NCBI GenBank assembly: GCA_015231515.1
Contig: JADGBM010000014.1
Span: forward strand, 1-42,461
Reading direction: 5' to 3'
Origin: Desulfobulbaceae bacterium
GTDB lineage: Bacteria; Desulfobacterota; Desulfobulbia; Desulfobulbales; VMSU01
DNA length: 42,461 nucleotides
In this document: positions 17,614 through 27,341 of the stretch, in pieces
Numbering within the stretch: the first letter of the stretch is position 1
Layout of the letters: each line of letters begins with the position of its first letter
Notes under the pieces: generated by a model
Told to the model about the DNA's origin: nothing
Database searches by the model: none
What the model saw: only the letters and a program-made list of their open reading frames with translations
Position numbers and translations under genes: made by a program

Positions 17614-17922
17614 ATGAAGACTGCCATTGCTCTTTTTGGAAATAGAGTTTCACCTCGATTTGATTGCACAGGAGATTTCCTGATCGTTACAGTGGGCGAT
17701 CAGAATGTATCCGAAGAGACTATTCTTACACTCAAGGATGATCTGCCATCAGCAAAGGCTCGTTGTCTGTCAGATATTAACGTTGATACTCTAATTTGTG
17801 GAGGCGTTGATGTCGGTTCGGAGCAGGCGCTGGGTTATTATGGAATCAAGATTGTGCCTAACATCAAAGGCGAAGTTCAGAATGTATTAAATCTATTTTT
17901 AAAAGGAGAACTTGGTCGTTAA
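17614..17922 (+). CDS. NifX/NafY-like FeMo-cofactor-binding-fold protein
   Basis: A 102-aa protein beginning KTAIALFGNRVSPRFD, the N-terminal signature of the dinitrogenase iron-molybdenum cofactor (NifX/NifB C-terminal) family, and continuing with the typical LICGGV segment. Members bind Fe-S or Fe-Mo-type cofactors; many are not tied to nitrogen fixation, and no nif genes are in this window. GAGGATG precedes the ATG. It follows the sigma-54 activator and has a sigma-54-like promoter with palindromes upstream, so it is probably in the same regulon. Convergent with recO. Confidence 0.8.
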   Translation: MKTAIALFGNRVSPRFDCTGDFLIVTVGDQNVSEETILTLKDDLPSAKARCLSDINVDTLICGGVDVGSEQALGYYGIKIVPNIKGEVQNVLNLFLKGELGR

Positions 17923-17956
17923 AAGAGTGGGTTAAAAGCAAAGTTTTCCTGTGCCG

Positions 17957-18694
17957 TTAAATGATAAAGCCCCAGGACTGAAGCTCCCGATCAAGCAGGT
18001 ATCGATCATATCGTTTGAAGAAATGCAGTGCTTCTTCCTTAGATTTTGAAGTAAAGTGAAGACGGTTGAGCTTGCTTGCTGGCAAAAGAAAGGCCTTTTG
18101 CAGCAGTTTTAGTGTGCTGATTGTCAGTGGGATAATGGGGGTAGTTTCTGTTGAGCATCGCCTGCAGAGTATACCTCCAAGTGAAGGGCGGAAGCTGAAA
18201 GGGCCAATTTGTGGAGTTAATTGGCCGCAGGCGCAACAGGAGTTGATGTTGGGTTGGTAGCCCAGTTGGTTGTAAAATTTAACCAGAAAAAGCAGTAGGT
18301 GGTTGTTGCTAGAGCTGTTGCCGTTTAATTGCGAAAAAATCCAGATAATGTAGCGAAATAGAATTTCATCGCCATCGTTTTCGTGGGTCCAGTTGCGGAT
18401 AAGTTCGCATATGAGTGTTGCCTGTACGTAGGCAGGGTAGTTGTGGCGAAGGGTGAGATAACAGTTGATCAGGTCAGCTTCGCTAAGTAATGGAATTGAG
18501 TATTGATCATGGTAGGAGATAGAGACGAGGCTGAAGAGTTCAAGTTTATTAACAAATCGCTTTATGCTTCGTTTAGCACCTTTAGCAATGGCCTTAAATT
18601 TGCCGTTCTGTGGGCTGTAAAACGTTATAAGCTTGTCCGATTCGCCTTGATCAGCGACATGGATCACGATAGCAGTTGTTTGCTGGATTGGCAT
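17957..18694 (-). CDS. recO: DNA repair protein RecO
   Basis: A 245-aa protein. The N-terminal OB fold (about 1-80; ATAIVIHVADQGESDKLITFYS) is followed by a helical region and a zinc-binding C-x2-C...C-x2-C set (CCACGQLTP and LCRRC). RecO loads RecA on single-stranded DNA with RecR and anneals strands. The ATG at 18694 has AGGG upstream and fits the family's N-terminus; a longer TTG frame to 18745 is unlikely. It is the last gene of the leftward housekeeping series and lies 114 bp after rodZ. Confidence 0.92.
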   Translation of the reverse strand: MPIQQTTAIVIHVADQGESDKLITFYSPQNGKFKAIAKGAKRSIKRFVNKLELFSLVSISYHDQYSIPLLSEADLINCYLTLRHNYPAYVQATLICELIRNWTHENDGDEILFRYIIWIFSQLNGNSSSNNHLLLFLVKFYNQLGYQPNINSCCACGQLTPQIGPFSFRPSLGGILCRRCSTETTPIIPLTISTLKLLQKAFLLPASKLNRLHFTSKSKEEALHFFKRYDRYLLDRELQSWGFII

Positions 18695-18808
18695 AGTCTG
18701 AACCCTGTATGCACAACTTTCATGACTGCCTACATGAGTTGCCAAGTGAAGGATGGCGCCATAGGGCTATACCCGAATGCCTATCATGAAAAAAATCTGG
18801 TTGGCGGA

Positions 18809-19852
18809 TTAGGGAATCTGCAATCGTACAGTTTGACCAGACTCCTGTTTAAGAGGCATTGGTTCACCGTTGAGAGTGACCTTTACACCACCGGCGTTGC
18901 CGAGGTACAGATCGATGGATTTATCAGCATCCCAGGTTTTCTCTGAGTTTCTTTTGAAAATCTCCTCCTGTGCTTCCTGCCCGTCAAGAGAAATCTTCAC
19001 CCAGGTTCTTTCGTTAAATTTGAGATTGAGGGTGTAGTGGGTTACTTCATCTGACATATCCGGTATTGATTTAGTTGTGACATCAGCTGTATCTTGCTGA
19101 ACTGTGCTGTCAAGCGGATCTGTCAGGTTAGCCTCAATCACTTCGCTGGTTCGATCGGTAAGCGGTTCAGCAGGCTCGCTCTCTGCTGGCGCTTGAACCT
19201 GCTCTATGATGACTGTAGGCATCGACTCCTTGAGCTCATTTCTGTCGATCTTTTTTTTATACTCTTGTGTGTCGTCTGGAGCGTTTGTAACTGGCGTTGC
19301 GCTATTTTCTTCTACTATTTCAGGTGGCTTTTGCTCTTGTTCATTAGAGACAATTTTGATTTCTGGCAGTTCGTTCGATAATATTTCACCGAGTGGTTGA
19401 GTTGGAACAATAAAAAGAGCGGGAAAGAGAAATTTTGCAGCCAGATAGATCATTGTTCCAAGAATTAGGATTGATAAAAAAGCCGGCCAACGCCTGAGGA
19501 TAACCGAAGATTTGGCAAAGGCCTCACCTTGAAGAAGAGACGTGTCATCAGATGTTTCACGCCCTCCCCATTCACGTTCAAAGAGTTCTAAGGCAGTTTG
19601 GGAGTCTATATTGATTTGCGCAGATATCATGCGAATAAAACCACGAACAAAAATATCTGCCGGCAATCCTCTTCGCTCACCATTTTCTAAGGCTTGGAGT
19701 TTTGATAAACCGATTCCCGTTGCTTGGGAGATTTCTTCAAGTGATTTGCCCTTAGCTTTTCGGCCTTCTTTAAGTAAGGTCCCCAAAGATTGCCTTGAGC
19801 GAGGAGTGTCGTCCTGATGACCTTGTGTGTTTGAATCTGGAGAGCTTTTCAT
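18809..19852 (-). CDS. rodZ: RodZ-like cell-shape protein (HTH, TM, DUF4115)
   Basis: About 347 aa from the chosen start. The N-terminal Xre-like helix-turn-helix (about 20-85; LGTLLKEGRKAKGKSLEEIS) is cytoplasmic. A membrane helix follows (about 125-148; SILILGTMIYLAAKFLFPAL), then an acidic Pro/Glu/Thr-rich periplasmic linker, and finally the C-terminal DUF4115 domain (KFNERTWVKISLDG...). RodZ links MreB to the elongation machinery. The ATG at 19852 is eight bases after the surA stop; a GTG at 19900 would overlap surA by 41 bp. No strong SD is seen, so translational coupling to surA is likely. Confidence 0.87.
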   Translation of the reverse strand: MKSSPDSNTQGHQDDTPRSRQSLGTLLKEGRKAKGKSLEEISQATGIGLSKLQALENGERRGLPADIFVRGFIRMISAQINIDSQTALELFEREWGGRETSDDTSLLQGEAFAKSSVILRRWPAFLSILILGTMIYLAAKFLFPALFIVPTQPLGEILSNELPEIKIVSNEQEQKPPEIVEENSATPVTNAPDDTQEYKKKIDRNELKESMPTVIIEQVQAPAESEPAEPLTDRTSEVIEANLTDPLDSTVQQDTADVTTKSIPDMSDEVTHYTLNLKFNERTWVKISLDGQEAQEEIFKRNSEKTWDADKSIDLYLGNAGGVKVTLNGEPMPLKQESGQTVRLQIP

Positions 19853-19859
19853 AGGAGTT

Positions 19860-20831
19860 CTAAAGGTTGTGTTTGATGTAGGAACTTGCTCGAATGTCAC
19901 TTATCCATTGGTCGTAGCTTTTTTCCATTTCCTGGCGGAACAGTAACGTTTTAATCTCATCATGGACTTCATTAAATGGCAACGGTTGTGAATTATCTTT
20001 ATTGGAGGACAAAAGCTTCAGGATTTGAAACCCGACAGGAGTCTGAATAATGGGAGTTGTCTCACCTGGTTGCATGGCAAGTATTGTATCTCGCATATAG
20101 GCGGCCAGTTCTTTTTCTTCAAAAGTGCCTATGTCGCCGCCATCCTCAGCTGAAGGCAGATCTGATAAATTTTTAGCCAGGGTGGCAAAATCCTCACCCT
20201 CAAGGAGTTTTTTTCGGGCGTATTCGGCATTTTGGCGTGCTTCTTCCTGAGTTTTGACCTTATATTTATCTCCCCAGAGAAACCCCATCTGTAAGATATG
20301 ATACCCAGAAGCAGAGAGCTTGTTTGCATAGTATTTATTGTAATAGTTCTGGATCTTTTCTTCTGAAATAACGATTTTGGAACGAATAAGAAAATTAATT
20401 AACCGTGATCGCAACATATTGCTTCGTACTTTTTGCCGATAGACGTCTTCGGATGTACCCCTGGTTTGAAGGTCATGTCTGAAGTCGGCAATTGAAATAT
20501 TGTTCTCCATAAGAATTGAATCAATGGTGATATCGATATCTTCTTCACTGATTTTCATGTCGAATTTATCTGCCTGTTGCTGAATCAGAAGCCGTTCTAT
20601 CAGTTGGTCAAGGACTTCCTTCCGAGCTTTCTGCATCTCTGACTCAAGTTGTTGAGTCGGTACGTTCTGCATAATGGCTTGGAAATAGGCATGTCCTTCT
20701 TCATTCAATTCAGAAAGGGTGATGATGTTCTGGTCAACAGTTGCAACAATTCTGTCAACAATTTCGGCATTGCCGGAAATGGGGTGAAAAAGACAAAAGG
20801 CAAAAGAGAGCAGGATAGGTATAAGTGGCAT
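19860..20831 (-). CDS. surA: SurA-like periplasmic peptidyl-prolyl isomerase/chaperone
   Basis: A 323-aa protein with a signal peptide (about 1-22, ending GNA), a SurA N-terminal helical domain (VDRIVATVDQNIITLSEL, typical), and one parvulin domain (about 175-280; YHILQMGFLWGDKY, then EDGGDIGTF and PVGFQILKL). SurA escorts outer-membrane proteins to BamA. E. coli SurA has two parvulin domains; a single one is common in deltaproteobacteria. It lies downstream of mfd, separated by a 214-bp gap that contains a hairpin repeat. Confidence 0.88.
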   Translation of the reverse strand: MPLIPILLSFAFCLFHPISGNAEIVDRIVATVDQNIITLSELNEEGHAYFQAIMQNVPTQQLESEMQKARKEVLDQLIERLLIQQQADKFDMKISEEDIDITIDSILMENNISIADFRHDLQTRGTSEDVYRQKVRSNMLRSRLINFLIRSKIVISEEKIQNYYNKYYANKLSASGYHILQMGFLWGDKYKVKTQEEARQNAEYARKKLLEGEDFATLAKNLSDLPSAEDGGDIGTFEEKELAAYMRDTILAMQPGETTPIIQTPVGFQILKLLSSNKDNSQPLPFNEVHDEIKTLLFRQEMEKSYDQWISDIRASSYIKHNL

Positions 20832-20897
20832 GGATGCAATAAAATTTAGGATTAGTGTGAACTATGTATCGGGTTTGGAGATGCAATGTCTGTAATT

Positions 20898-20982
20898 CTA
20901 ACCCCGATGAACGGGATAAGTGCCTTTCGCAGAGTATTTTCTTGTAAAAAAAACAAGAAATTACTCTGTAAGGCACTAAAAA
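20898..20982 (-). repeat. Hairpin repeat, copy 1 (mfd-surA gap)
   Basis: An ~85-bp sequence almost identical to the copy at 27566-27651. It has a short module with CCCG/CGGG arms (20902-20915) and a long hairpin. Arms at 20920-20945 and 20953-20976 pair in blocks of about 7, 7 and 8 bp around an A-rich loop (T-rich in the minus transcript). There is no T-run after the stem, so it does not look like an ordinary terminator. Same orientation in both copies. Confidence 0.75.
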
Positions 20983-21045
20983 CATTCGACCTTTCAATAT
21001 GTTAACTATTTAACATATCGAAAATCATACAAAACTTTTACTCTG

Positions 21046-24000
21046 CTACCTGATTGAGCGCAATATATTTTTACAGACCTCAAAGATTGATTCACCAGTA
21101 TTGGCGGGAATAGAAACAACAAGTCGGCCATCAGGCGTCAACCGGACTTTGTTCTTACTGTTTTCGATGTAGAGAAGAATGTTCTGGGGGGTAACAGGGG
21201 TGTTGTCTGCAAAGGAAAAGACGAGAGCTTCCGGGGCTTTTTCAAGTTTTGATATCCGCAACTGTTTTAAGTACGGTTTTAAACGGATAACTGAGAAAAG
21301 ATTTGTTGTCTGTTCTGGTAGTTTTCCGTAGCGATCGGTGAACTCTTCTGCCAAATCGTCAAGATCAGCCTCAGTATTAAGACTGGAGAGTCTTCGGTAA
21401 GCGATATAACGTTGATCCGAATCAGTAATATACGTATCGGGGATATAGGCGGATACTAATAAGTTTATCTCAGGTTCGATCTCTTCCATATGTTCTGAGT
21501 TATCGCCAAACTCATCTCTTCTTTTTAGATCTTCAACTGTTTTTTGTAAAAGATCCAGGTAAAGGTCGTAGCCGACAGCAGAAATATTGCCGCTTTGTGA
21601 CTCACCGAGAATATTGCCGCCACCGCGGATTTGCAGATCGCTAAGTGCCAGTTTAAAACCGCCACCAAGCTCATTATATTCCATTAATGCTTTTAAACGT
21701 TGTTTGGCATCTTTCGGTAAATGCTCAAGTGACGGGACAAGCAGATAGGCATAGGCTTGTTCGGAACTCCGGCCGACACGACCGCGAAGTTGGTATATTT
21801 CAGCAAGACCCATGCGGTCAGCACGGTTTATGATAATTGTATTGGCATTTGGTATGTCAAGGCCAGACTCGATGATGGTAGTTGAGATCAGAACATTAAT
21901 CTCTTGTCGAACAAAACTGACCATTATCTCTTCGAGATTTTTGGCGGGCATTTGACCGTGTGCTACGGCAATTTTTGCTTCTGGAACTAAATTTTGTATC
22001 CTAAAGGCAAAATCATGTATTGAGCGAACTCTGTTGTGGACGAAAAATACCTGTCCCCCTCTCTGTAGCTCACGGATAATCGCTTCCTTGACAACAAGGT
22101 CGGAATACTTTGCTATAAAGGTTTTAATTGAACGGCGGCTTCGTGGCGGGGATGAGATAACCGAAAGATCACGAACACCAAGAAGTGACATCTGCAATGT
22201 TCTGGGGATCGGGGTGGCAGTAAGGGTCAAAACATCAATGCCGGTTTTAAGCATTTTAAGTTTTTCTTTGTGGGAAACACCGAAGCGATGTTCTTCATCA
22301 ATAATAAGCAGACCGAGTTTATTGAAGATAACGTCTTTGGAAAGTATTCTATGGGTGCCAATTATAATATCGACCTTGCCGGCATTTAAGTCGGCAACAA
22401 TTTTGCGCTGCTGGGCTGGGGTTCGGAACCTGTTAAGACATTCGACTGTTACCGGAAAGCCTTCAAGCCGTTCTTTGAAAGTCTGGGCGTGTTGTTCAGC
22501 CAGAACAGTTGTGGGCACTAAAATAGCGACTTGATAGCCATCTGTTACAACCTTGAAGGCAGCCCGCACGGCCACTTCGGTTTTTCCAAAACCAACGTCA
22601 CCACAGACAAGGCGATCCATGCACTGTTCTCTTGTCAGATCATCAATGACATTATTTATTGCTTTGATCTGGCCAGGCGTTTCGTCGTAGGGAAAGGATT
22701 CTTCAAGTTCAGTGTAGAGGCTGTCCGGGCGGGAAAATGTGATGCCGGTAACAAGTTTTCTGCGGGCGTAAAGATTGAGCAGGCTCTGGGCCACCTTCCA
22801 GACGGCTTCTTGCACCTTCTTTTTAGCTGTAACCCATTGTTTACTGCCAAGCCTTGAGATGACCGGAGTTTTTTCTGACAATCCGTTGTACTTACTGACC
22901 GTATTCATTCGGTCGACGGGGATGTAAAGCTTATCGTTGTCTTTATACGAAAGCACCAGGAAGTCGTTATGGACTGCATTGATCGTCATATTGATAATAC
23001 CGTCATATACGCCGAGTCCATGGGTGCTGTTTACAACAATGTCACCAACCTTTAACTCTTCAAAGTTGATTGGTGGCTCATTTGCTGGAGCTTTAGTCCT
23101 TTTTTTTGATGAAAAACGTTTCTCGCCAAAAAGCTCTTGTTCAGACAAAAAATGTATTTTTTCATCAATTAAGTCGAAACCATCGGTAAGAGGATATGGG
23201 TAGATTGAAACAGTTTTTTCATTAAACCGGCTGAACTGAAAACAACTATCGATAAACTCGAGCGGCAGGCCGTGGCCTTCAAGCATGGAAAATAACTGCG
23301 TAGCATGACGATGGGATCTACAGGCAATATGTATTGAATCGTCATTGTTGAGCCAGGAGTGCAGGTAGTTAACCAGAGGAGCGAGCAAACCCTGCTTCTT
23401 GCGCTGGAGGTCAATGTGCTGGCGTATGAGTTTGTGGTTGCTGGAGTGAAATGAAAACTGCTGAGCAGATGATACCGATTTAATTAAAGGTTCATCCGAA
23501 CTGCCTGTGTATTTGGACTCCAGACCATCGAGTATTTCAATAGGACTCATAGCCACATCTTCAAAGTCAATGAAGTTGATACAACGGCGTTTGCCTATTT
23601 CTGCAGTAAGAGTTTGTTCATCTAGAAAGAGCATGTCGGGGGGGAAGGTGATTGATTGTTGCTGGCATGCTTCATTGTAATTTGCCGAGATCCGCTCAGT
23701 AATAAGTTGTTGGGATCGTTTTATCTCATGGGTATCAATAAGAAGTACGCGGCAGTTTTGAGGAATGTAGGCCAGCGGACTGCTGAGTTTATCGTAAAAT
23801 GCAGGGAGGAAGAATTCAATACCGGGAAATTTAAGACTGTTTTCGATTTTCTCGGCTATGACCTCCTGCTCGTCACTATTCCAGTCGAGTTCTTTGCCGA
23901 ATCTGTTAAGGCGCAATAGAAGTTTTGTGTGTTCATCTGAGTCGATAGCTGGAAACAAAACGTCATGGACAGGTATAATTTCAGCCTCTAAAATCTGATC

Positions 24001-24618
24001 AACAGAGCGTTGGCTGATGGGGTCAAAGGTTCGGATGGTTTCGACAAAATCACCAAAAAAATCCAACCGAATTGGAAACTGGAAACCTGGAGGGAAAATA
24101 TCAAGAATGCCACCTCGGTGTGAAAACTCGCCGGCATTTTGAACCAGACTCATCTGTTCATACCCGGAGGCAATAAGGCTTGTTATTAACTCTTGCAGAT
24201 CAGTTTCTTCACCTGCAATAATAAGTTCTGCCAGGCTAGTAAGAACTTTAGTCGGCATAACCTTTCTGAGTAGCGCTTCGACAGATGAGATAACAACGTA
24301 GGTATCATGTATTGTCTGAATTGAATACAGAGTTGACAGGCGCTGGGCAGTAGTTTGTGGATCTGGTGAGAGCGGGGTGTATGGCGGTATTTCGTAGCCG
24401 GGATAATGGAGTATTGTTCTTGATGAAAAAAAAGAGAGATCCTGGCTGAACTGTTGGGCCTGGGATTCACTGGGAAGAATGCAGAGGAGCGGCTCGTTAG
24501 ATTGCTCGAGGAGTTGAGCCGCAAAGACTGCAATTGCGCCTGGTTGCAGACCCGATACTGTTGCAGATTCAAGTGAATGCTCTGCAATATGCTTTATAAG
24601 CTGACTAAAAGACTGCAA
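21046..24618 (-). CDS. mfd: Transcription-repair coupling factor Mfd
   Basis: A 1190-aa protein. The N-terminal UvrB-like region (about 1-400) is followed by the RNA-polymerase-interacting domain (VGDIVVNSTHGLGVYDG, about 520). Superfamily 2 motor domains come next, with GDVGFGKT (about 670), DEEHRFGV (about 774) and TLTATPIPRTLQMS. A C-terminal TRCF domain ends the protein. Mfd removes stalled RNA polymerase from lesions and recruits UvrA. The start is a TTG only a few bases after the bamA stop, with no SD visible; no in-frame ATG is nearby, so coupling is assumed. The length is normal. Confidence 0.95.
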   Translation of the reverse strand: MQSFSQLIKHIAEHSLESATVSGLQPGAIAVFAAQLLEQSNEPLLCILPSESQAQQFSQDLSFFSSRTILHYPGYEIPPYTPLSPDPQTTAQRLSTLYSIQTIHDTYVVISSVEALLRKVMPTKVLTSLAELIIAGEETDLQELITSLIASGYEQMSLVQNAGEFSHRGGILDIFPPGFQFPIRLDFFGDFVETIRTFDPISQRSVDQILEAEIIPVHDVLFPAIDSDEHTKLLLRLNRFGKELDWNSDEQEVIAEKIENSLKFPGIEFFLPAFYDKLSSPLAYIPQNCRVLLIDTHEIKRSQQLITERISANYNEACQQQSITFPPDMLFLDEQTLTAEIGKRRCINFIDFEDVAMSPIEILDGLESKYTGSSDEPLIKSVSSAQQFSFHSSNHKLIRQHIDLQRKKQGLLAPLVNYLHSWLNNDDSIHIACRSHRHATQLFSMLEGHGLPLEFIDSCFQFSRFNEKTVSIYPYPLTDGFDLIDEKIHFLSEQELFGEKRFSSKKRTKAPANEPPINFEELKVGDIVVNSTHGLGVYDGIINMTINAVHNDFLVLSYKDNDKLYIPVDRMNTVSKYNGLSEKTPVISRLGSKQWVTAKKKVQEAVWKVAQSLLNLYARRKLVTGITFSRPDSLYTELEESFPYDETPGQIKAINNVIDDLTREQCMDRLVCGDVGFGKTEVAVRAAFKVVTDGYQVAILVPTTVLAEQHAQTFKERLEGFPVTVECLNRFRTPAQQRKIVADLNAGKVDIIIGTHRILSKDVIFNKLGLLIIDEEHRFGVSHKEKLKMLKTGIDVLTLTATPIPRTLQMSLLGVRDLSVISSPPRSRRSIKTFIAKYSDLVVKEAIIRELQRGGQVFFVHNRVRSIHDFAFRIQNLVPEAKIAVAHGQMPAKNLEEIMVSFVRQEINVLISTTIIESGLDIPNANTIIINRADRMGLAEIYQLRGRVGRSSEQAYAYLLVPSLEHLPKDAKQRLKALMEYNELGGGFKLALSDLQIRGGGNILGESQSGNISAVGYDLYLDLLQKTVEDLKRRDEFGDNSEHMEEIEPEINLLVSAYIPDTYITDSDQRYIAYRRLSSLNTEADLDDLAEEFTDRYGKLPEQTTNLFSVIRLKPYLKQLRISKLEKAPEALVFSFADNTPVTPQNILLYIENSKNKVRLTPDGRLVVSIPANTGESIFEVCKNILRSIR

Positions 24619-24623
24619 TGGAT

Positions 24624-27341
24624 TTAGAAGGCGCCGCCAATATTAAAGTCCCAGTTATCCTGGACTTCGTACTCTTTTGGGTCAAGATTGTAGCCCCACT
24701 CTAAACGGAGGGGCCCCATGGGGGAAAGCCAGCGGAAACCGAAACCAGTACTCTTTTTAATATCACTGAAATCCCAGTTAGCATCTTTGCCGTACACATT
24801 ACCGACATCAAAAAACACAAGTCCTTTCAAACCGGCCTCTTTAACAAGTGGAAATATCCACTCAAGATTATAATACCACATCTTATCACCACCGATTTTT
24901 ACATCGCGGACAAGATCTCTTGGGCTGATACTGCCAGATTTAAAACCGCGGATAGAGTTGATGCCGCCTAAATAAAACTTTTCATATACTGGGAGTTTGT
25001 CATCAGAGTTGGTGTAAACTTCCCCGGCCGAGAGTTTCCAGTGTACAACGGTCTCTTTGGTAATGGGATAATACCAATTGGTTGTGCCTTCAAGTTTAGT
25101 GAATTCACTGTCTCCACCCAGAAAGCCACCGGCATACTTCGCTCTGATGGAGTAGGTGTGTCCTTCACTTGGATCGGATCCGCGATTTCGTGTATCTTCA
25201 CCAAGGCCAAAATTTATGGCACTTGTAGTATTTATATCTTGTGAGTCTAAAATTTCTATAGGAGCTGTGTCTAAAACGTCGCTTAAGACCGAATCATCAA
25301 AGGTATAACCAGCGGATAGATGCCACAGTTTCCAGATAGGGTAACCAAAACGAATACCGACCCCCTGGGAATCTTTGGTGTAATCGTCATAGTCTCTTTG
25401 CCAATCATAAAAATCTATGCCGAATAACAGCTTGCTGTCCGCCAGCTGGGGTTCAGTGAATTTAAGGTTGTATTGTGTGCTGTTGCCGCTGATATTGGCT
25501 TGCAAAGCCATGTGCTGGCCTTTACCTAAAAAGTTGTTCTGACTGATTTCTCCCATGAACATAAAGCTGTCGATAGAGCTATAACCAGCGCCAATGCTAA
25601 AATTGCCTGTTGCCTTTTCTTCAACCTCAACCACAATATCCATTAACGTATCATCGACAGTAGGTACTGGGTTGATCTCGACAGTTTCAAAATACTCAAG
25701 CCGCTGTAATCGGTTATGACTTTTCTTTAGAGCTGCGGCATTGAAAATACCGGTTTCCTTAATCAGCATCTGTCGGCGTATAACTTTATCGCGTGTACGG
25801 GAGTTGCCTTTAACGATGATCCTGTTGATATATACTAAATCTTGTTTAACCAGATCGATGACGATGTTAACCCGTTTAAACTCCAGGTCTTTGGAGGTTG
25901 TCGGATTTGCTTCTGCAAAAGCATAGCCCTTCTCTGCATAACGGTCAGTGAGAGAGAGGACGTCGTCTCGTAGTATTTTACTGCTGAAGAATTTTTCATT
26001 GATTATGTTCAGGCGCCTAAAAAGCAGGGCTTTGTCTTCAATCAAATCGCCGGTAATATCGACAGTGCCAACTCGATATCGATCGCCTTCTTCAACGTTA
26101 AAGGTGACGGTAATCCATTCACCATCTTGGATTATTTCAGGACTTCCAACCTTTGCATCGATATAGCCATTATTGTGATAATAGGCCCCAAGTCTGGATG
26201 AGTCCTGGTCAACGATATCGTGATTTAAAACACCACTGTCGGTGAACCAGGAGAGCCATCCTCTCTCAGAGGTCTGGAGAATCTTTTTAAGCGTTTTGTC
26301 TTTAAAGGCGTTGTTGCCGGTGATGATAATATCCTTAATAAATACCTTTTGGCCCTCTTTGATTTTAAACTCGACATCGACTTTTTGAGAATCTGTATCT
26401 GTTAGGACTGTAGAAATCCTGGTGTCATAAAACCCTTTTTCTTTGTAAAGAGCCTTTATGCTTTCAACAGAATCCTGTACATCGCGGGTGCTGATAATAT
26501 TGTTGGGGACAATTTCAATAACTTCACGAATGTCATCAGCTTCAAGTTCTTTATCTCCGGAAATAAGTATCTGGCCGACAACAGGTTTTTCAACGACTTC
26601 GAAGATAATATCACGTCCGCTTTCAGATTCGTTTACCTGAACTGAAATGTCTTCAAAATAACCCATTGCATAAATATTTTTTAAGGCCTGTCGAAGTGTT
26701 GCTGGATCGTATGCTGAGCCGTTTGACAGGCCGATTTTTTGGATTATAGCGCCACTGTCTATTTTTTTATTTCCGGAAATCGAAACGGTTGCGACAATGG
26801 AGTGACGGTTAGTGAAGGCGAGTATGTTGCTGGTAATACGATTAAATATTTGAAGAAGATCAGTAGTCTTTCCTTCTTCAAAATAATATTTTGCCTGACT
26901 GGAATCCAGCATGTCCAGAACGACCATGTCAACACTGATAAAATCACCAGTTTTGGTTAGACTGCCGGCAACTAAATAGTCCGTGTCAGCGGGTATAATA
27001 GCATTTAAGCTCTCGAAGGCCGGGGGCCATGATCCATTAAAGTCAACCGCCTGGGAAACAATATCGCGAGATAGAAGAGTAAACCCCTTTGGGGTAACGG
27101 ACTCTTTAAGTGTCTTGTCAGCTGTTTCGGATATGTTTGTACCATCTGAATCAGAGTTGATTTTGAGAGGAATGAAGATTGTCTGAGTGTTTCCGGTAGC
27201 ATAAACCGGTAAGGGTTGAACAAACAGGGCCAGTAGCGGGATTAGTAAAAGGAATGCCAGAAACGTCGGAAAACTAGAGGGATTTGTATATAGATCAAGA
27301 TGAGACGATGATTTAGGTGAACTGCTAAAAAGGCTAATCAT
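24624..27341 (-). CDS. bamA: BamA outer-membrane assembly factor with extra N-terminal domain
   Basis: A 905-aa Omp85 protein. After a long signal region (hydrophobic about 26-48) comes an extra domain of about 140 residues (TQTIFIPLKIN... to ILAFTNR), resembling TolB-N/CsgG-like folds. Five POTRA domains (about 200-560) and a 16-strand-type barrel (about 570-905) follow, with the conserved loop SIRGFKSG and a C-terminal Phe. BamA inserts beta-barrel proteins. E. coli BamA is about 810 aa; the difference is the N-terminal domain. Its neighbours lolC-lolD upstream and surA downstream are all envelope biogenesis genes. The start at 27341 lacks a clear SD. Confidence 0.93.
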   Translation of the reverse strand: MISLFSSSPKSSSHLDLYTNPSSFPTFLAFLLLIPLLALFVQPLPVYATGNTQTIFIPLKINSDSDGTNISETADKTLKESVTPKGFTLLSRDIVSQAVDFNGSWPPAFESLNAIIPADTDYLVAGSLTKTGDFISVDMVVLDMLDSSQAKYYFEEGKTTDLLQIFNRITSNILAFTNRHSIVATVSISGNKKIDSGAIIQKIGLSNGSAYDPATLRQALKNIYAMGYFEDISVQVNESESGRDIIFEVVEKPVVGQILISGDKELEADDIREVIEIVPNNIISTRDVQDSVESIKALYKEKGFYDTRISTVLTDTDSQKVDVEFKIKEGQKVFIKDIIITGNNAFKDKTLKKILQTSERGWLSWFTDSGVLNHDIVDQDSSRLGAYYHNNGYIDAKVGSPEIIQDGEWITVTFNVEEGDRYRVGTVDITGDLIEDKALLFRRLNIINEKFFSSKILRDDVLSLTDRYAEKGYAFAEANPTTSKDLEFKRVNIVIDLVKQDLVYINRIIVKGNSRTRDKVIRRQMLIKETGIFNAAALKKSHNRLQRLEYFETVEINPVPTVDDTLMDIVVEVEEKATGNFSIGAGYSSIDSFMFMGEISQNNFLGKGQHMALQANISGNSTQYNLKFTEPQLADSKLLFGIDFYDWQRDYDDYTKDSQGVGIRFGYPIWKLWHLSAGYTFDDSVLSDVLDTAPIEILDSQDINTTSAINFGLGEDTRNRGSDPSEGHTYSIRAKYAGGFLGGDSEFTKLEGTTNWYYPITKETVVHWKLSAGEVYTNSDDKLPVYEKFYLGGINSIRGFKSGSISPRDLVRDVKIGGDKMWYYNLEWIFPLVKEAGLKGLVFFDVGNVYGKDANWDFSDIKKSTGFGFRWLSPMGPLRLEWGYNLDPKEYEVQDNWDFNIGGAF

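Noticed and set aside
17614-17922. Evidence for nitrogen fixation
   Set aside because: A NifX-like protein alone is not evidence; no other nif gene is present and the family has many non-nif members.
20755-20997. 80-codon minus-strand frame
   Set aside because: It spans the hairpin repeat and the surA signal-peptide region out of frame.
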